A stretch of 64,000 nucleotides of DNA from an uncultured Flavobacteriales bacterium (GCA_938085425.1 CALKGQ010000004.1:1-64000), one strand, 5' to 3'; counted from the stretch's first letter, positions 33,137-42,483 are shown. Notes: a model not told the origin generated them from the letters alone. Made by a program: numbers and translations.

Positions 33137-34065
33137 GTTCTTCGCGCCGCAAGTGGTGGAGGTTGGCCCCAGAAGTGGCGGAAGCCTTGAAAGAGGGCTT
33201 GCCCGTGGTCGCGCTGGAGTCGACCATTGTGGCCCATGGCATGCCTTACCCCGCGAATCTTGAGACGGCCCGTGAGGTGGAGTCCATTGTTAGGGCTGAA
33301 GGGGCCATTCCTGCCACCGTTGCCGTGGTGGATGGCCATTTGCAAGTGGGATGTTCCCCAGCGATGCTGGAGCGCTTGGCCACAGAACAAGAGGTCGCCA
33401 AAGTGTCGCGCAGGGACCTTCCGTTGGTGTTGGCCCAGGGCAAACTCGGCGCCACCACAGTCAGTGGCACCTTGATTGGTGCAGGCCTCGCAGGGATTTC
33501 GGTGTTTGTGACAGGAGGCATTGGTGGCGTGCACCGTGGGGCGGAACACACCTGGGACGTGAGTGCCGATTTGGAGGAGTTGACTTTGCAAAAGGTGGCG
33601 GTGGTGAGCGCGGGTGCGAAGTCCATTCTGGATTTGCCCAAAACCTTGGAAGTTCTAGAGACCAAAGGCGTCACCGTTCTGGGCTACGGCACAGACGTTT
33701 TGCCGGCATTTTTCACGCCTGACAGTGGGTTGCCATTGGTCCATCGCGCCGATTCTCCTTCAGAAGTGGCCTCTGCCATGGCGGCAAAGTGGGGCCTCGG
33801 GTTGCAGGGCGGCATGCTTGTGGCGAACCCTGTGCCTGACCAACATGGTTTTGACGCCGAGGAGGCCACCAAGAAGGCCTTGGCAGCGGCTGCTGACCAA
33901 GGCGTGGAAGGAAAGTCCTTGACCCCTTTTCTGTTGAAACACATCGCCGAAGCAACAGATGGCAAGAGCTTGGCTGCGAACGTGGCCCTCGTGAAGCACA
34001 ATGCTCGAGTGGGTGCTCAAATTGCTGTGGCCTACGCCGGGGCAAGGCCCCAGGGTCAGGAATGA
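33133..34065 (+). CDS. psuG: Pseudouridine-5'-phosphate glycosidase
   Basis: Cleaves pseudouridine 5'-phosphate to uracil and ribose 5-phosphate in pseudouridine salvage. 310 aa with [40 protein letters not shown] and [14 protein letters not shown], all typical. ATG 33133 overlaps the obg stop codon (ATGA). The partner pseudouridine kinase PsuK is not adjacent here, so the kinase must be elsewhere or another kinase is used. Confidence 0.93.
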   Translation: MSSSRRKWWRLAPEVAEALKEGLPVVALESTIVAHGMPYPANLETAREVESIVRAEGAIPATVAVVDGHLQVGCSPAMLERLATEQEVAKVSRRDLPLVLAQGKLGATTVSGTLIGAGLAGISVFVTGGIGGVHRGAEHTWDVSADLEELTLQKVAVVSAGAKSILDLPKTLEVLETKGVTVLGYGTDVLPAFFTPDSGLPLVHRADSPSEVASAMAAKWGLGLQGGMLVANPVPDQHGFDAEEATKKALAAAADQGVEGKSLTPFLLKHIAEATDGKSLAANVALVKHNARVGAQIAVAYAGARPQGQE

Positions 34066-34108
34066 CCCTATGATGGTCGACGCTGTCTGAGGAGGGGACG
34101 CCTCTGTG

Positions 34109-34116
34109 TACTTTTG
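34109..34116 (+). promoter_or_regulatory. Candidate -7 promoter box for the E1 dehydrogenase
   Basis: TACTTTTG, an exact TAnnTTTG match, seven bases before ATG 34124. An earlier in-frame ATG (34106) overlaps the box and so is unlikely to be the start. No TTG at -33. Confidence 0.5.
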
Positions 34117-34123
34117 TCCCCAA

Positions 34124-36514
34124 ATGGCGGCCACCTCTTCCTCAATCGATTCCCAAGACGTTCAATCGTTTCGCCAGACGCTTCTGGAAGATTACCGCTT
34201 GATGTGCACCAGCCGCGAGGCCTCTCTTTTGGGCCGAAAAGAAGTGCTGACAGGCAAGGCCAAGTTTGGCATTTTTGGGGATGGGAAGGAGATGGCCCAG
34301 GTGGCACTGGCCAAGGTGGTGCGGCCCGGAGATTGGCGGTCGGGGTATTACCGTGACCAAACGTTGATGATGGCCCGAGGCCTGTTGAACGTGAAGGCCT
34401 ACTTCGCGGCGCTCTACGCCCATGCCGATGTGGAGGCAGACCCCACCTCAGGTGGCCGTCAAATGGGTGGCCATTTCGCCACCAGGCTGCTGCACGAGGA
34501 CGGCTCTTGGAAGGATTTGATGGCCGATTTCAACAGTTCCGCAGATGTCTCGCCTACGGCCTCACAGATGCCTCGTTTGTTGGGCTTGGCCCAAGCGAGC
34601 AAGGTTTACAGGTCATTGCCAGAACTCGCCGACGTCATGACGGGATTCACCCAAAACGGGGATGAAATCGCCGTGGGAACGATAGGCGATGCCAGCACGT
34701 CCGAGGGGATGTTTTGGGAGGCGATGAATGCGGCATGTGTGTTGGAGGTGCCCATGTTGATGAGCGTTTGGGATGATGGCTACGGCATCTCTGTCCCCAA
34801 GAAGTACCAAACGGTCAAGGAGAGCATTTCCACCGCATTGGCTGGGTTTCAAAGGGAGGAGGCGACCAATGGTTTGGTCATTTACCGCGTCAGAGGATGG
34901 GATTATCCGCAACTCATTGCCACGTACGAGGAGGCGGCCAAGCGGTGCCGCGAGGACCATGTTCCGGTGCTGGTGCACGTGGAGGAAGTCACACAGCCCC
35001 AAGGGCACAGCACTTCGGGTTCCCACGAACGTTACAAGAGCGAAGAACGATTGGCTTGGGCGCAAGAATTCGACTGCTTGCAACAAATGGAGCGGTTCTT
35101 GACGGCGGAAGGTGCGGCAACGGAAGAGGAATTGGCGGCCATCCGCAAGGAGGCCAAAAAAGCCGTGCGCACCGAACAGAAAGAAGCTTGGGCGTCGTTC
35201 CGCAATGCGCTTGATGCCGATCGCGATTCGGCGGTGGCCGCACTGACCGATGTGGACCAGGAGGGGGCAGAGTCTTTGGCGGCAATGTCTGATGCCAGCC
35301 GAGCCGACATGGCACATGCCGTCAGAATGGCCCTGGCCTCGTCGGCCGGCGAGGATTCGGAGGAGCGACGTGCATTGGGTGCCTGGTTGGACAACTTTGA
35401 CCGGGACAACGAACAGCGCTACAGCGCGACGCTGCACAGCGATCAATCGGACAGTGCTTTGCGTGTTTCCCCTGTGGCAGCCTCGTACGACGGCGATGCA
35501 GAGTGGGTCGACGGAAGGTTGATTTTGCAACGAAACTTTGAAGAGATGTTCCGGCGCGACCCACGCGTCCTCACTTTTGGAGAAGACACCGGGGGCATCG
35601 GTGGCGTGAACCAGGTGATGGAGGGGATGCAGGAAAAATTTGGCGATGTCCGCGTGAGCGACACCGGCATCCGGGAGTGCACGATTTTGGGCCAAGGCAT
35701 TGGCATGGCGCTCCGAGGGCTCCGGCCGATTGCAGAAATCCAGTACCTCGATTACCTCTACTATGGCCTGCAATTGATGCGGGACGACTTGGCGACGGTG
35801 CGTTACCGCACAGCGGGAGGCCAAAAGGCCCCGCTCATCATCCGCACGCGAGGCCACAGATTGGAGGGCATTTGGCACAGCGGCTCGCCCATGGGGGCCA
35901 TTGTGCATTCCGTGCGCGGCATTCACGTCTGCGTCCCGAGAGACATGACCCAAGCCGCTGGGATGTACAACACGCTGCTCGAAGCGGAGGAGCCTGCCCT
36001 TGTCGTCGAGTGTTTGAATGGCTACCGAAAGAAAGAACGCTGTCCGAGCAACTTGGGGGATTTCCGTGTTGCCCTTGGAGATGTCGAGACGCTTCGTGAA
36101 GGCAGTGACATCACTTTGTTGAGTTACGGATCCACCCTGCACCTCTGCGAGGAGGCATGCGGGCGGTTGAATGATTTGGGCGTGGAAGTCGAGTTGTTGG
36201 ATGCCCAGACGCTGCTGCCCTTCGACTTGGGCGAAAAAGTGGCGAAGTCCGTGGCCAAAACCAACCGATTGCTTGTCGTGGATGAGGACGTCCCAGGAGG
36301 CGCATCGGCCTACCTGCTCGACGATGTGCTCAACCGACAAGGCGCATGGAACCACCTGGATGGCCAAGCCAAGACATTGACGGCCAAGCCTCATTTGCCA
36401 GCGTACGGCAGCGATGGCGATTATTTTTCCAAGCCCAGCGTCGACGACATTGTGGAGTCGGCCTACAACATGCTTCGGGAAGTCGACCCGGAAGCTTACC
36501 CCTCGCTTCGCTGA
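34124..36514 (+). CDS. Fused E1 alpha-beta 2-oxoacid dehydrogenase (branched-chain type)
   Basis: A 796-aa thiamine-diphosphate enzyme in which E1 alpha (about 1-400) and E1 beta (about 450-796) are one chain. The alpha part has GRQMGGHFATRL, the ThDP motif GTIGDASTSEGMFWEAMNAA and DDGYGISVP. The beta part has FGEDTGGIGGVNQVMEG and EIQYLDYLYYGLQL. It decarboxylates a branched-chain 2-oxoacid or pyruvate and passes the acyl group to lipoyl E2. Such fusions are common in Bacteroidota. The acidic linker (about 340-445) is longer than needed and low in complexity. LpdA (E3) is nearby; E2 is not in the window. Exact substrate uncertain. Confidence 0.9.
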   Translation: MAATSSSIDSQDVQSFRQTLLEDYRLMCTSREASLLGRKEVLTGKAKFGIFGDGKEMAQVALAKVVRPGDWRSGYYRDQTLMMARGLLNVKAYFAALYAHADVEADPTSGGRQMGGHFATRLLHEDGSWKDLMADFNSSADVSPTASQMPRLLGLAQASKVYRSLPELADVMTGFTQNGDEIAVGTIGDASTSEGMFWEAMNAACVLEVPMLMSVWDDGYGISVPKKYQTVKESISTALAGFQREEATNGLVIYRVRGWDYPQLIATYEEAAKRCREDHVPVLVHVEEVTQPQGHSTSGSHERYKSEERLAWAQEFDCLQQMERFLTAEGAATEEELAAIRKEAKKAVRTEQKEAWASFRNALDADRDSAVAALTDVDQEGAESLAAMSDASRADMAHAVRMALASSAGEDSEERRALGAWLDNFDRDNEQRYSATLHSDQSDSALRVSPVAASYDGDAEWVDGRLILQRNFEEMFRRDPRVLTFGEDTGGIGGVNQVMEGMQEKFGDVRVSDTGIRECTILGQGIGMALRGLRPIAEIQYLDYLYYGLQLMRDDLATVRYRTAGGQKAPLIIRTRGHRLEGIWHSGSPMGAIVHSVRGIHVCVPRDMTQAAGMYNTLLEAEEPALVVECLNGYRKKERCPSNLGDFRVALGDVETLREGSDITLLSYGSTLHLCEEACGRLNDLGVEVELLDAQTLLPFDLGEKVAKSVAKTNRLLVVDEDVPGGASAYLLDDVLNRQGAWNHLDGQAKTLTAKPHLPAYGSDGDYFSKPSVDDIVESAYNMLREVDPEAYPSLR

Positions 36515-36525
36515 AACCTCCCTCC

Positions 36526-36768
36526 ATGGAACCTCAGGTCTTTCGCATCCACACAGAATACATTGATCTGTTGCAGTTTTTGAAGGCCACAGGCATGGCC
36601 ACCACGGGAGGGGCGGCCAAGCACATCGTCGACGAAGGCCGGGTCCAATTCAATGGAACCCTTGAGCACCGCCGTCGCAAGAAGCTTCGTGCGGGCGACA
36701 AAGTGCATGTTGCCTTGGATCCTCCGGAGTTCTGGGTGATTCAAAACGAGTCCCCGACCGATTCTTGA
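36526..36768 (+). CDS. Small S4-domain RNA-binding protein
   Basis: An 80-aa protein made of one S4 domain: TEYIDLLQFLKATGMATTGG, AKHIVDEGRVQFNG and KKLRAGDKVHVA. It resembles the YbcJ/YaaA class of small RNA-binding proteins. Starts 11 bases after the E1 gene and is likely co-transcribed. RNA target unknown. Confidence 0.85.
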   Translation: MEPQVFRIHTEYIDLLQFLKATGMATTGGAAKHIVDEGRVQFNGTLEHRRRKKLRAGDKVHVALDPPEFWVIQNESPTDS

Positions 36769-36861
36769 GCCGCCCCATTTCTGGAGGCGTTGACAATTTC
36801 AGGCAACTGATGTCCTTTGCGGGCAGAGGATTCGTCATCTTGCACTTCCAAACTGGAATCC

Positions 36862-39801
36862 ATGATTGATTTGATTCGTGTTCACACGGCCCTGTTTGCC
36901 TCTGCGTGCGCCCCATTTTGCAGGGCAGTTGCGTTGTTTTTGTTCCTCACGTTGAACGCAGGTGCTTGGGGACAAGTTTCCATTGTGGGCAACGTCCTGG
37001 ACGGTGAGACAGGAGAGCCCATGTTCGCGGCAAGTGTGATTGTGGACGGCACCTCCAATGGGGTCACCACGTCCTTCGACGGCCGGTTCAACCTCAATGT
37101 GGCTTCTCTGCCAGTGACCCTGAATGTCAGTTTCATTGGGTACACGCTCCAGCAGGTGCGTGTGACGCAACCCAACCAACGCATCCAGATCAAGCTCGTG
37201 GGGGATCAGGTTTTGATTGAGGAAGCCGAGGTGGTGGGGGAGCGCATCAGCCAAAAACAAAAGCAAGCCCCACTGACCGTGGAAACCATGGACGCCTTGG
37301 CCATCAAAGAGGCCCCTACAGGCAGCTTTTACGAGGGTTTGGGCAACCTGAAAGGAGTGGATTTGACCTCAGCCTCGTTGGGCTTCAAAATCGTGAACAC
37401 CCGCGGTTTCAACAGCACGTCGCCAGTGCGCTCGCTGCAATTGATCGACGGGGTGGACAACCAAAGCCCCGGACTCAATTTCTCGTTGGGCAATTTCTTG
37501 GGTGCGCCCGATTTGGATGTCAAGACCGTGGAAATTGTGGCAGGGGCGAGTTCTGCGTATTACGGTCCTGGCGCCTTCAACGGGGTGATCAACATGGAGA
37601 CGAAAGATCCATTCGTGTTCAAAGGACTCAGCGCATCCTACCGCATGGGGGAACGGAACTTGAGCGAGTGGGGATTCCGTTGGGCGGAATCCTTTGAAAA
37701 CGAAGAAGGCGATCCGTTTTTTGCCTACAAAATCAATGCGTTTGCCTTCTCGGCCTACGATTGGGAAGCCACGAATTACGGTCCCGTTGATGGTCTTACC
37801 CTCAACGATGGATCTCCCGCAGATGGCTCCAATCCCGGAGGCTTTGACGCTGTCAACATCTACGGAGATGAATACGTTGGAAACATGGATTTTTCCACGG
37901 ACGTGACCAATGAATTGCGCGGTCTGGGCGGGATTTTCCGCACAGGGTACAAAGAGGTCGATCTGGTGGATTACAACACCAACAACTTGAAGCTCAGCGG
38001 GAGTGGCCATTGGAGACTCCAGCCTGAGAAGACTTACGAAAGCCCAGAGTTGATCTATGGGTTCAACATGGGCAAGGGGACGACAGTGTACCAAGGCGAC
38101 AACCGCTTCAGCCTCAGAGACATCGAGTTTTACCAGCACAAGCTGGAACTCAGGAAAAAAGGCAGTTGGTTCATACGGGCCTACCGTACCAGTGAGGATG
38201 CTGGCAACAGCTACGACCCCTATGCCACGGCTTTGCGGGTCCAAGACAGTGTGCGGAACAGCTTGGATTGGCGGGATGTCTACATCGATTTTTGGGCGGA
38301 CAGCATCTTGCCCATCTTGGACGAGACGTATCCGGTGTTTGGCTTGACAGGTGATTCTGTCAATGTTGGCAACGATACCTTCCCCATTTGGGTGCCCACT
38401 GCTGGGTATGACCCGGAAGAAGTCGAGTTGTGGTACGCTGAGAATGGCGACAACTTGGGGGGGTGGCATGACCAAGTGGAGTCATGGGCGAATGCGGGAT
38501 ATTCTACGGTGCCTGGCATTGACCCTGACCCGATGGGGGGGGGAGCGCCTGGGTCGTCGCAGTTTGACGATTTGTTCAACCATTTCACCTCCCGCAAGAA
38601 CAACCCCACAGAAAGGGGCACCCGCTTTTTTGACCGATCCTCTCTCATCCACCTTCACGGAGAGAAAATTTTCAAACCATGGTGGTTGGACGAATGGCGG
38701 GTGGGGGCGAATGGACGCAGGTACACGCCCAATTCGGATGGCACCATTTTCAGTGACACCAATGGCCGCGTCATTGAGAACCAGGAGATTGGGATCTACA
38801 CAGGCGTGAAAAAGAGATTTCGGGAAGACAAGTGGATTGCGACAGCGACAGTGCGGGCAGACAAGAATGAGAACTTCCCACTTGTGATTTCTCCTGCGGG
38901 CTCGTTGGTTTGGACGCCCAACGCCAAGAACTTTTTGCGCATCAGCGTCAGTTCGGCGTTGAGAAATCCCACCCTCGCCGATCAGTTTTTGTTTTTGGAC
39001 GTGGGGCCTGCGACGCTGGTGGGAAATTTGAACGGCGCCGAGGGGTTGACGGAAATCGGCGATTTCAATGACTACAGGTCAAGCTCTGCTGGCCTTTCCA
39101 TCGGGGCGGACAGGTCCATCATCGACGACAATCTGTTTTCCATTGATGCCATTCGGCCAGAGCAAGTGCGCACAGTGGAAATGGGCTACCGAACCACCAT
39201 TGGGGAGTCGTTGTATTGCGACATGAATGTCTACCGCAGCTGGTACCAAGACTTCATAGGCTACATCGTGGGGCTGGAGGTCGAGTTCTGGGAGTCGGGG
39301 CTGCTTGAAAACTCCATCAAGTCGGTCGATGTATTTCGCTATGCTGCGAACAGTTTGAACCAAGTCCAAACACAGGGTGCTTCCGTGGGGCTCAATTACT
39401 TCTTGAGCGACGAATTTTCTCTCTCTGGCAACTACAGTTGGAACAAGTTGGTCAAAACAGACGAGGACGACCCCATCATTCCAGCTTTCAATACGCCTGA
39501 ACACAAGTTCAATTTGGGGATCACCGCACGGGGCCTGGAGGGTAAGAACAAGGACACATGGGGCTTCGGCGCCAATTACCGCTGGGTGCAGGGTTTTGTC
39601 TTCGAGGGGTCACCCCAGTTCACTGGACTGGTTCCTGGCTACGACTTGTTGGACGCTCAGGTGAACTACAACTTTGACGCCAGAGGGCTGACGGTCAAAG
39701 TAGGAGGCTCCAACCTTCTACGCAACAACCACATTGAAACCTATGGAGGCCCGACGGTGGGTCGCCTTGCTTATATCAGTTTCGCCATGGATTTGAACTG
39801 A
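36862..39801 (+). CDS. TonB-dependent outer-membrane receptor
   Basis: A 979-aa outer-membrane receptor. Signal peptide (to about residue 38, ending LNAGAWGQ), a CarboxypepD_reg-like beta domain (about 40-120, VSIVGNVLDGETGEPMFAAS), a plug domain (about 130-250, with TRGFNSTSPVRSLQLIDG and VEIVAGASSAYYGPGAFNG), and a beta-barrel to the C-terminus. It takes up an unknown ligand using TonB energy. No SusD partner follows, so it is not a standard polysaccharide locus. The next gene, a secreted hydrolase-like protein, begins 99 bases later with its own promoter. ATG 36862 (DLIRVHTALFASACAP) is preferred to 36817. Confidence 0.92.
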   Translation: MIDLIRVHTALFASACAPFCRAVALFLFLTLNAGAWGQVSIVGNVLDGETGEPMFAASVIVDGTSNGVTTSFDGRFNLNVASLPVTLNVSFIGYTLQQVRVTQPNQRIQIKLVGDQVLIEEAEVVGERISQKQKQAPLTVETMDALAIKEAPTGSFYEGLGNLKGVDLTSASLGFKIVNTRGFNSTSPVRSLQLIDGVDNQSPGLNFSLGNFLGAPDLDVKTVEIVAGASSAYYGPGAFNGVINMETKDPFVFKGLSASYRMGERNLSEWGFRWAESFENEEGDPFFAYKINAFAFSAYDWEATNYGPVDGLTLNDGSPADGSNPGGFDAVNIYGDEYVGNMDFSTDVTNELRGLGGIFRTGYKEVDLVDYNTNNLKLSGSGHWRLQPEKTYESPELIYGFNMGKGTTVYQGDNRFSLRDIEFYQHKLELRKKGSWFIRAYRTSEDAGNSYDPYATALRVQDSVRNSLDWRDVYIDFWADSILPILDETYPVFGLTGDSVNVGNDTFPIWVPTAGYDPEEVELWYAENGDNLGGWHDQVESWANAGYSTVPGIDPDPMGGGAPGSSQFDDLFNHFTSRKNNPTERGTRFFDRSSLIHLHGEKIFKPWWLDEWRVGANGRRYTPNSDGTIFSDTNGRVIENQEIGIYTGVKKRFREDKWIATATVRADKNENFPLVISPAGSLVWTPNAKNFLRISVSSALRNPTLADQFLFLDVGPATLVGNLNGAEGLTEIGDFNDYRSSSAGLSIGADRSIIDDNLFSIDAIRPEQVRTVEMGYRTTIGESLYCDMNVYRSWYQDFIGYIVGLEVEFWESGLLENSIKSVDVFRYAANSLNQVQTQGASVGLNYFLSDEFSLSGNYSWNKLVKTDEDDPIIPAFNTPEHKFNLGITARGLEGKNKDTWGFGANYRWVQGFVFEGSPQFTGLVPGYDLLDAQVNYNFDARGLTVKVGGSNLLRNNHIETYGGPTVGRLAYISFAMDLN

Positions 39802-39871
39802 TTGGTCGACATATTCTGCTGTTCAGTCGACTATATTGTGTCGTTCGTACACTCCAGTGTTGCCTTTTCCT

Positions 39872-39879
39872 TATCTTCG
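39872..39879 (+). promoter_or_regulatory. Candidate -7 promoter box for the 39901 gene
   Basis: TATCTTCG, 21 bases before the ATG. No TTG at the usual distance. Supports ATG 39901 over earlier in-frame starts. Confidence 0.5.
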
Positions 39880-39900
39880 CCTTCAAACCAATTCTTCAAT

Positions 39901-42435
39901 ATGAAAAAGTTTCTGACCCTAGCCCTGAGTTTCTTGGCCTTGAGCCAAATGGACGCCCAGGTGCGCTACCTCAATGAGGTATTTACCGATGTGGACGTGA
40001 CCTCCAATGTGGTCTACGGAAGCAACGTGACTGTTTTGCCGCTCCTACAAGGAGCCTTGCCGGCTGCGCAGCCTTTGGTGTGTGATATTTACGAGCCCTC
40101 AGGTGACGTCGAAACTGACCGTCCCCTCCTGATCTATGTGCATACAGGAAACTTCCTTCCTCAGTACTTGAACGGGAGTGCAGTAGGTACAAAAACCGAC
40201 TCTGTGGCGGTTGAGCTTTGCACGCGCTACGCAAAAATGGGATACGTTGTGGCCTCCATTGACTACCGTCAAGGTTGGAACCCAACAGCAGCCACCCAGT
40301 CCGACCGTACCTTCCAATTGATCAACGCAGCTTACCGCGGGGTGCAAGACGCTCGTACAGCGGTGCGCTTTTTCCGTATGACGGAGCAGACCATGATGGA
40401 TCCTTATGGCATCGACCCCTCGATGGTGGGTTACCTTGGAGAGGGAACAGGTGGATACGTGAGCTACGCAGCCTCGACCATCTCCGACTACAACGACATC
40501 ATCCTTGACGACAACGGGGCTCCGTTGGCGAAGTTTTGGACGGGTACTCCGGGCACGGAGGACTACATCCCCATGGTGATTGAGCAGGTGAACGGAAACC
40601 CTGAAGCCACCTCTGATGGATTTGCTCCAGCTGGTATTTTCGGTCCAGACCCTGTCCAGCTTTGCATCGCGAACCACGTAGGTTACAGCAGTGATGTTGC
40701 ATTCCAAGTCAACCTCGGAGGCGCTTTGGGCGACCTGAACTGGTTGGATGCCGGAGATCCTGCAATGATTTCAATGCAGTGTCCAGTCGACCAATTCGCG
40801 CCATACACCACTGGAGTTTTGGTGGTGCCGACAACTGGTGAGAACGTTGTTTCTGTGAGTGGTGCATTCGATGTGCATTCAGAAATCAACGCGCAGATGG
40901 CCCCCAACAACAACGACGCCTACCAATCTTTGGGCTTGACAGATGCCTTTTCGGCCCAGGCCCTGGCCAACGGCAACAATGGCATGGACGGCCTGTACCC
41001 TGTGAAAAACGATTACGCTGGAAGCACGCCGACTCAACCATTTGACGGCGCTCCTTGGCAGTGGTGGGATGTTGCGACAACGGAGGCTGTGGACGCCGCA
41101 AACGGGACTGCCGTTGCAGCGACTCAGCTCACCTTGAACCCCAACATGGGGCCTCTTGAAGGCCGCGCTTACTGCGACACCATTGTTGGTTTCACCGCGC
41201 CACGTATGGCTGCGATTCTCGGAATCGCTTCAGCCGGACCTGGTTGCACCGATTCTGACGCATGCAACTACAACACCTTGGCCACCTCTGACGATGGGTC
41301 CTGCACCTATGCCGAGGCAGGATTCAACTGCGCGGGTGAGCCCATTGCAGCAGGTTGCACGCAGCCTTTGGCCTGCAACTATGACAACACCGCCACCTTG
41401 GAGGACGGTTCTTGCAACTTCCTTGACAGCGAAGCCATCCCTACTGGCGCAGAAGCCACTTGGGTGGTGGGTCTGACGCTGACAGGAACAGCTTTTGAGG
41501 CGCTTGCTGGAGGCTGTGAAGCAGCAGGCAGCGTCAATCCCAACGTGAGCATCAATGGTGTGATTGTCGGTGACGGAACGTCGCCACTTGGCCTTGACGG
41601 CATCAACGATCCTACTGGTTTGTTGGGTGAGCTCGCCGCATTGGCTGCGACTGTGCAGTTTGGCATTTGCGGTGACAACATCACTGTGGCTGCCCTTGGC
41701 AACATCATCCCAATGATCGGTAACGGCACATTCTGGCAGTCGCCCATCCCAGTGAATGACGATGGTCAATTCCTTTGGGCAGCACCCTTGTTGAACTTCA
41801 ACATTGGATGCGCGGATCCAACCGCCAACAACTTCACAAGTCCTTGTGACTTGAGCCTCGCATGCACGTACGACGTGACTTTGCGTGTGAACATGGCCAA
41901 TGAAGATGTTTCAGCCATGGGCGTTCAGGTGATGGGGGATTTCCAAGGGAATGATCCAGCCTCGACTTCAGCTGACCTTCAAGCATATGATGTTTACACT
42001 GCGGTGGTGTCCATGCCAGCAGGAGTCAACACTTACAGCTTTGTCAACGGCAACGATTTGGCTGGTGCTGAAACTGTCAGTGGCGAATGCTCTGATGGAG
42101 CAGGCAGCCGAACCATTGTTGTGACGGGAGCTGGTGTCATGAGCGACATTCCTTGCTTCGGAAGCTGTGGTGCCTGTGAAGGTTGCACAGATCCTTTGTT
42201 TGCGGAATACGATCCCTTCGCAGGTTCAGACAACGGTTCATGTGGAACAGCTGCAATTGCTGGTTGCACCTACGACGACGCTGAGAACTACAGCGCCGTG
42301 GCTTCTTACGACGACGGCTCTTGCGAATTCTCCGGAGGTGGCAACGACTGTGTGGGCGACCTCGACGGTGACGGCACCGTGGCGACTTCAGACCTGCTCA
42401 GCTTCTTGAGCTTCTTCGGTGGCAACTGCCTCTGA
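39901..42435 (+). CDS. Large secreted esterase-like protein with Cys-rich repeats and dockerin-like tail
   Basis: An 844-aa exported protein. Signal peptide KKFLTLALSFLALSQMDAQ; a carboxylesterase-type alpha/beta-hydrolase domain (about 20-440) with PLLIYVHTGNFL and a nucleophile elbow that reads GEGTGG (180-185) instead of GESAGG, so the catalytic Ser is Gly182 and the domain may be inactive. Then five DGSC-type Cys-rich modules, the third and fourth separated by an immunoglobulin-like insert (TYDVTLRVNMANEDVS). The end is a dockerin-like repeat GDLDGDGTVATSDLLSFL closing GGNCL. Probably a cell-surface or adhesive protein. A terminator follows 20 bases later. Confidence 0.75.
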   Translation: MKKFLTLALSFLALSQMDAQVRYLNEVFTDVDVTSNVVYGSNVTVLPLLQGALPAAQPLVCDIYEPSGDVETDRPLLIYVHTGNFLPQYLNGSAVGTKTDSVAVELCTRYAKMGYVVASIDYRQGWNPTAATQSDRTFQLINAAYRGVQDARTAVRFFRMTEQTMMDPYGIDPSMVGYLGEGTGGYVSYAASTISDYNDIILDDNGAPLAKFWTGTPGTEDYIPMVIEQVNGNPEATSDGFAPAGIFGPDPVQLCIANHVGYSSDVAFQVNLGGALGDLNWLDAGDPAMISMQCPVDQFAPYTTGVLVVPTTGENVVSVSGAFDVHSEINAQMAPNNNDAYQSLGLTDAFSAQALANGNNGMDGLYPVKNDYAGSTPTQPFDGAPWQWWDVATTEAVDAANGTAVAATQLTLNPNMGPLEGRAYCDTIVGFTAPRMAAILGIASAGPGCTDSDACNYNTLATSDDGSCTYAEAGFNCAGEPIAAGCTQPLACNYDNTATLEDGSCNFLDSEAIPTGAEATWVVGLTLTGTAFEALAGGCEAAGSVNPNVSINGVIVGDGTSPLGLDGINDPTGLLGELAALAATVQFGICGDNITVAALGNIIPMIGNGTFWQSPIPVNDDGQFLWAAPLLNFNIGCADPTANNFTSPCDLSLACTYDVTLRVNMANEDVSAMGVQVMGDFQGNDPASTSADLQAYDVYTAVVSMPAGVNTYSFVNGNDLAGAETVSGECSDGAGSRTIVVTGAGVMSDIPCFGSCGACEGCTDPLFAEYDPFAGSDNGSCGTAAIAGCTYDDAENYSAVASYDDGSCEFSGGGNDCVGDLDGDGTVATSDLLSFLSFFGGNCL
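41242..42330 (+). repeat. Five DGSC-type Cys-rich protein repeats
   Basis: Modules encoded at 41242-41310, 41353-41421, 41806-41871 (degenerate, no DGSC), 42181-42249 and 42262-42330. The pattern is G-C-T-x5-C/E-N/x-Y-x(7)-x-D-D/N-G-S-C, about 23 residues, two or more Cys each. Such modules are common in large secreted proteins of marine Bacteroidota. The DNA copies are diverged, so this is a protein-level repeat only. Confidence 0.85.
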
Positions 42436-42455
42436 TTGAACAACCCGATTTCAAG

Positions 42456-42483
42456 AAAAGGCCACCTTCGGGTGGCCTTTTTT
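42456..42483 (+). terminator. Intrinsic terminator with TTCG loop
   Basis: Stem AAAAGGCCACC/GGTGGCCTTTT (42456-42466 with 42471-42481) closed by TTCG, then Ts. It ends the 39901 gene's transcript. Confidence 0.9.

Noticed and set aside
34613-36394. A 593-aa minus-strand open frame antisense to the E1 gene
   Set aside because: It is a shadow of the strongly biased codons of the fused E1 gene. It is His/Arg/Gln-rich without a recognisable domain. The E1 frame has clear ThDP motifs.
41242-42330. DNA-level tandem repeat or CRISPR-like array
   Set aside because: The units are spaced irregularly, diverged in DNA and in frame. They are protein modules. No CRISPR array is seen anywhere in the window.
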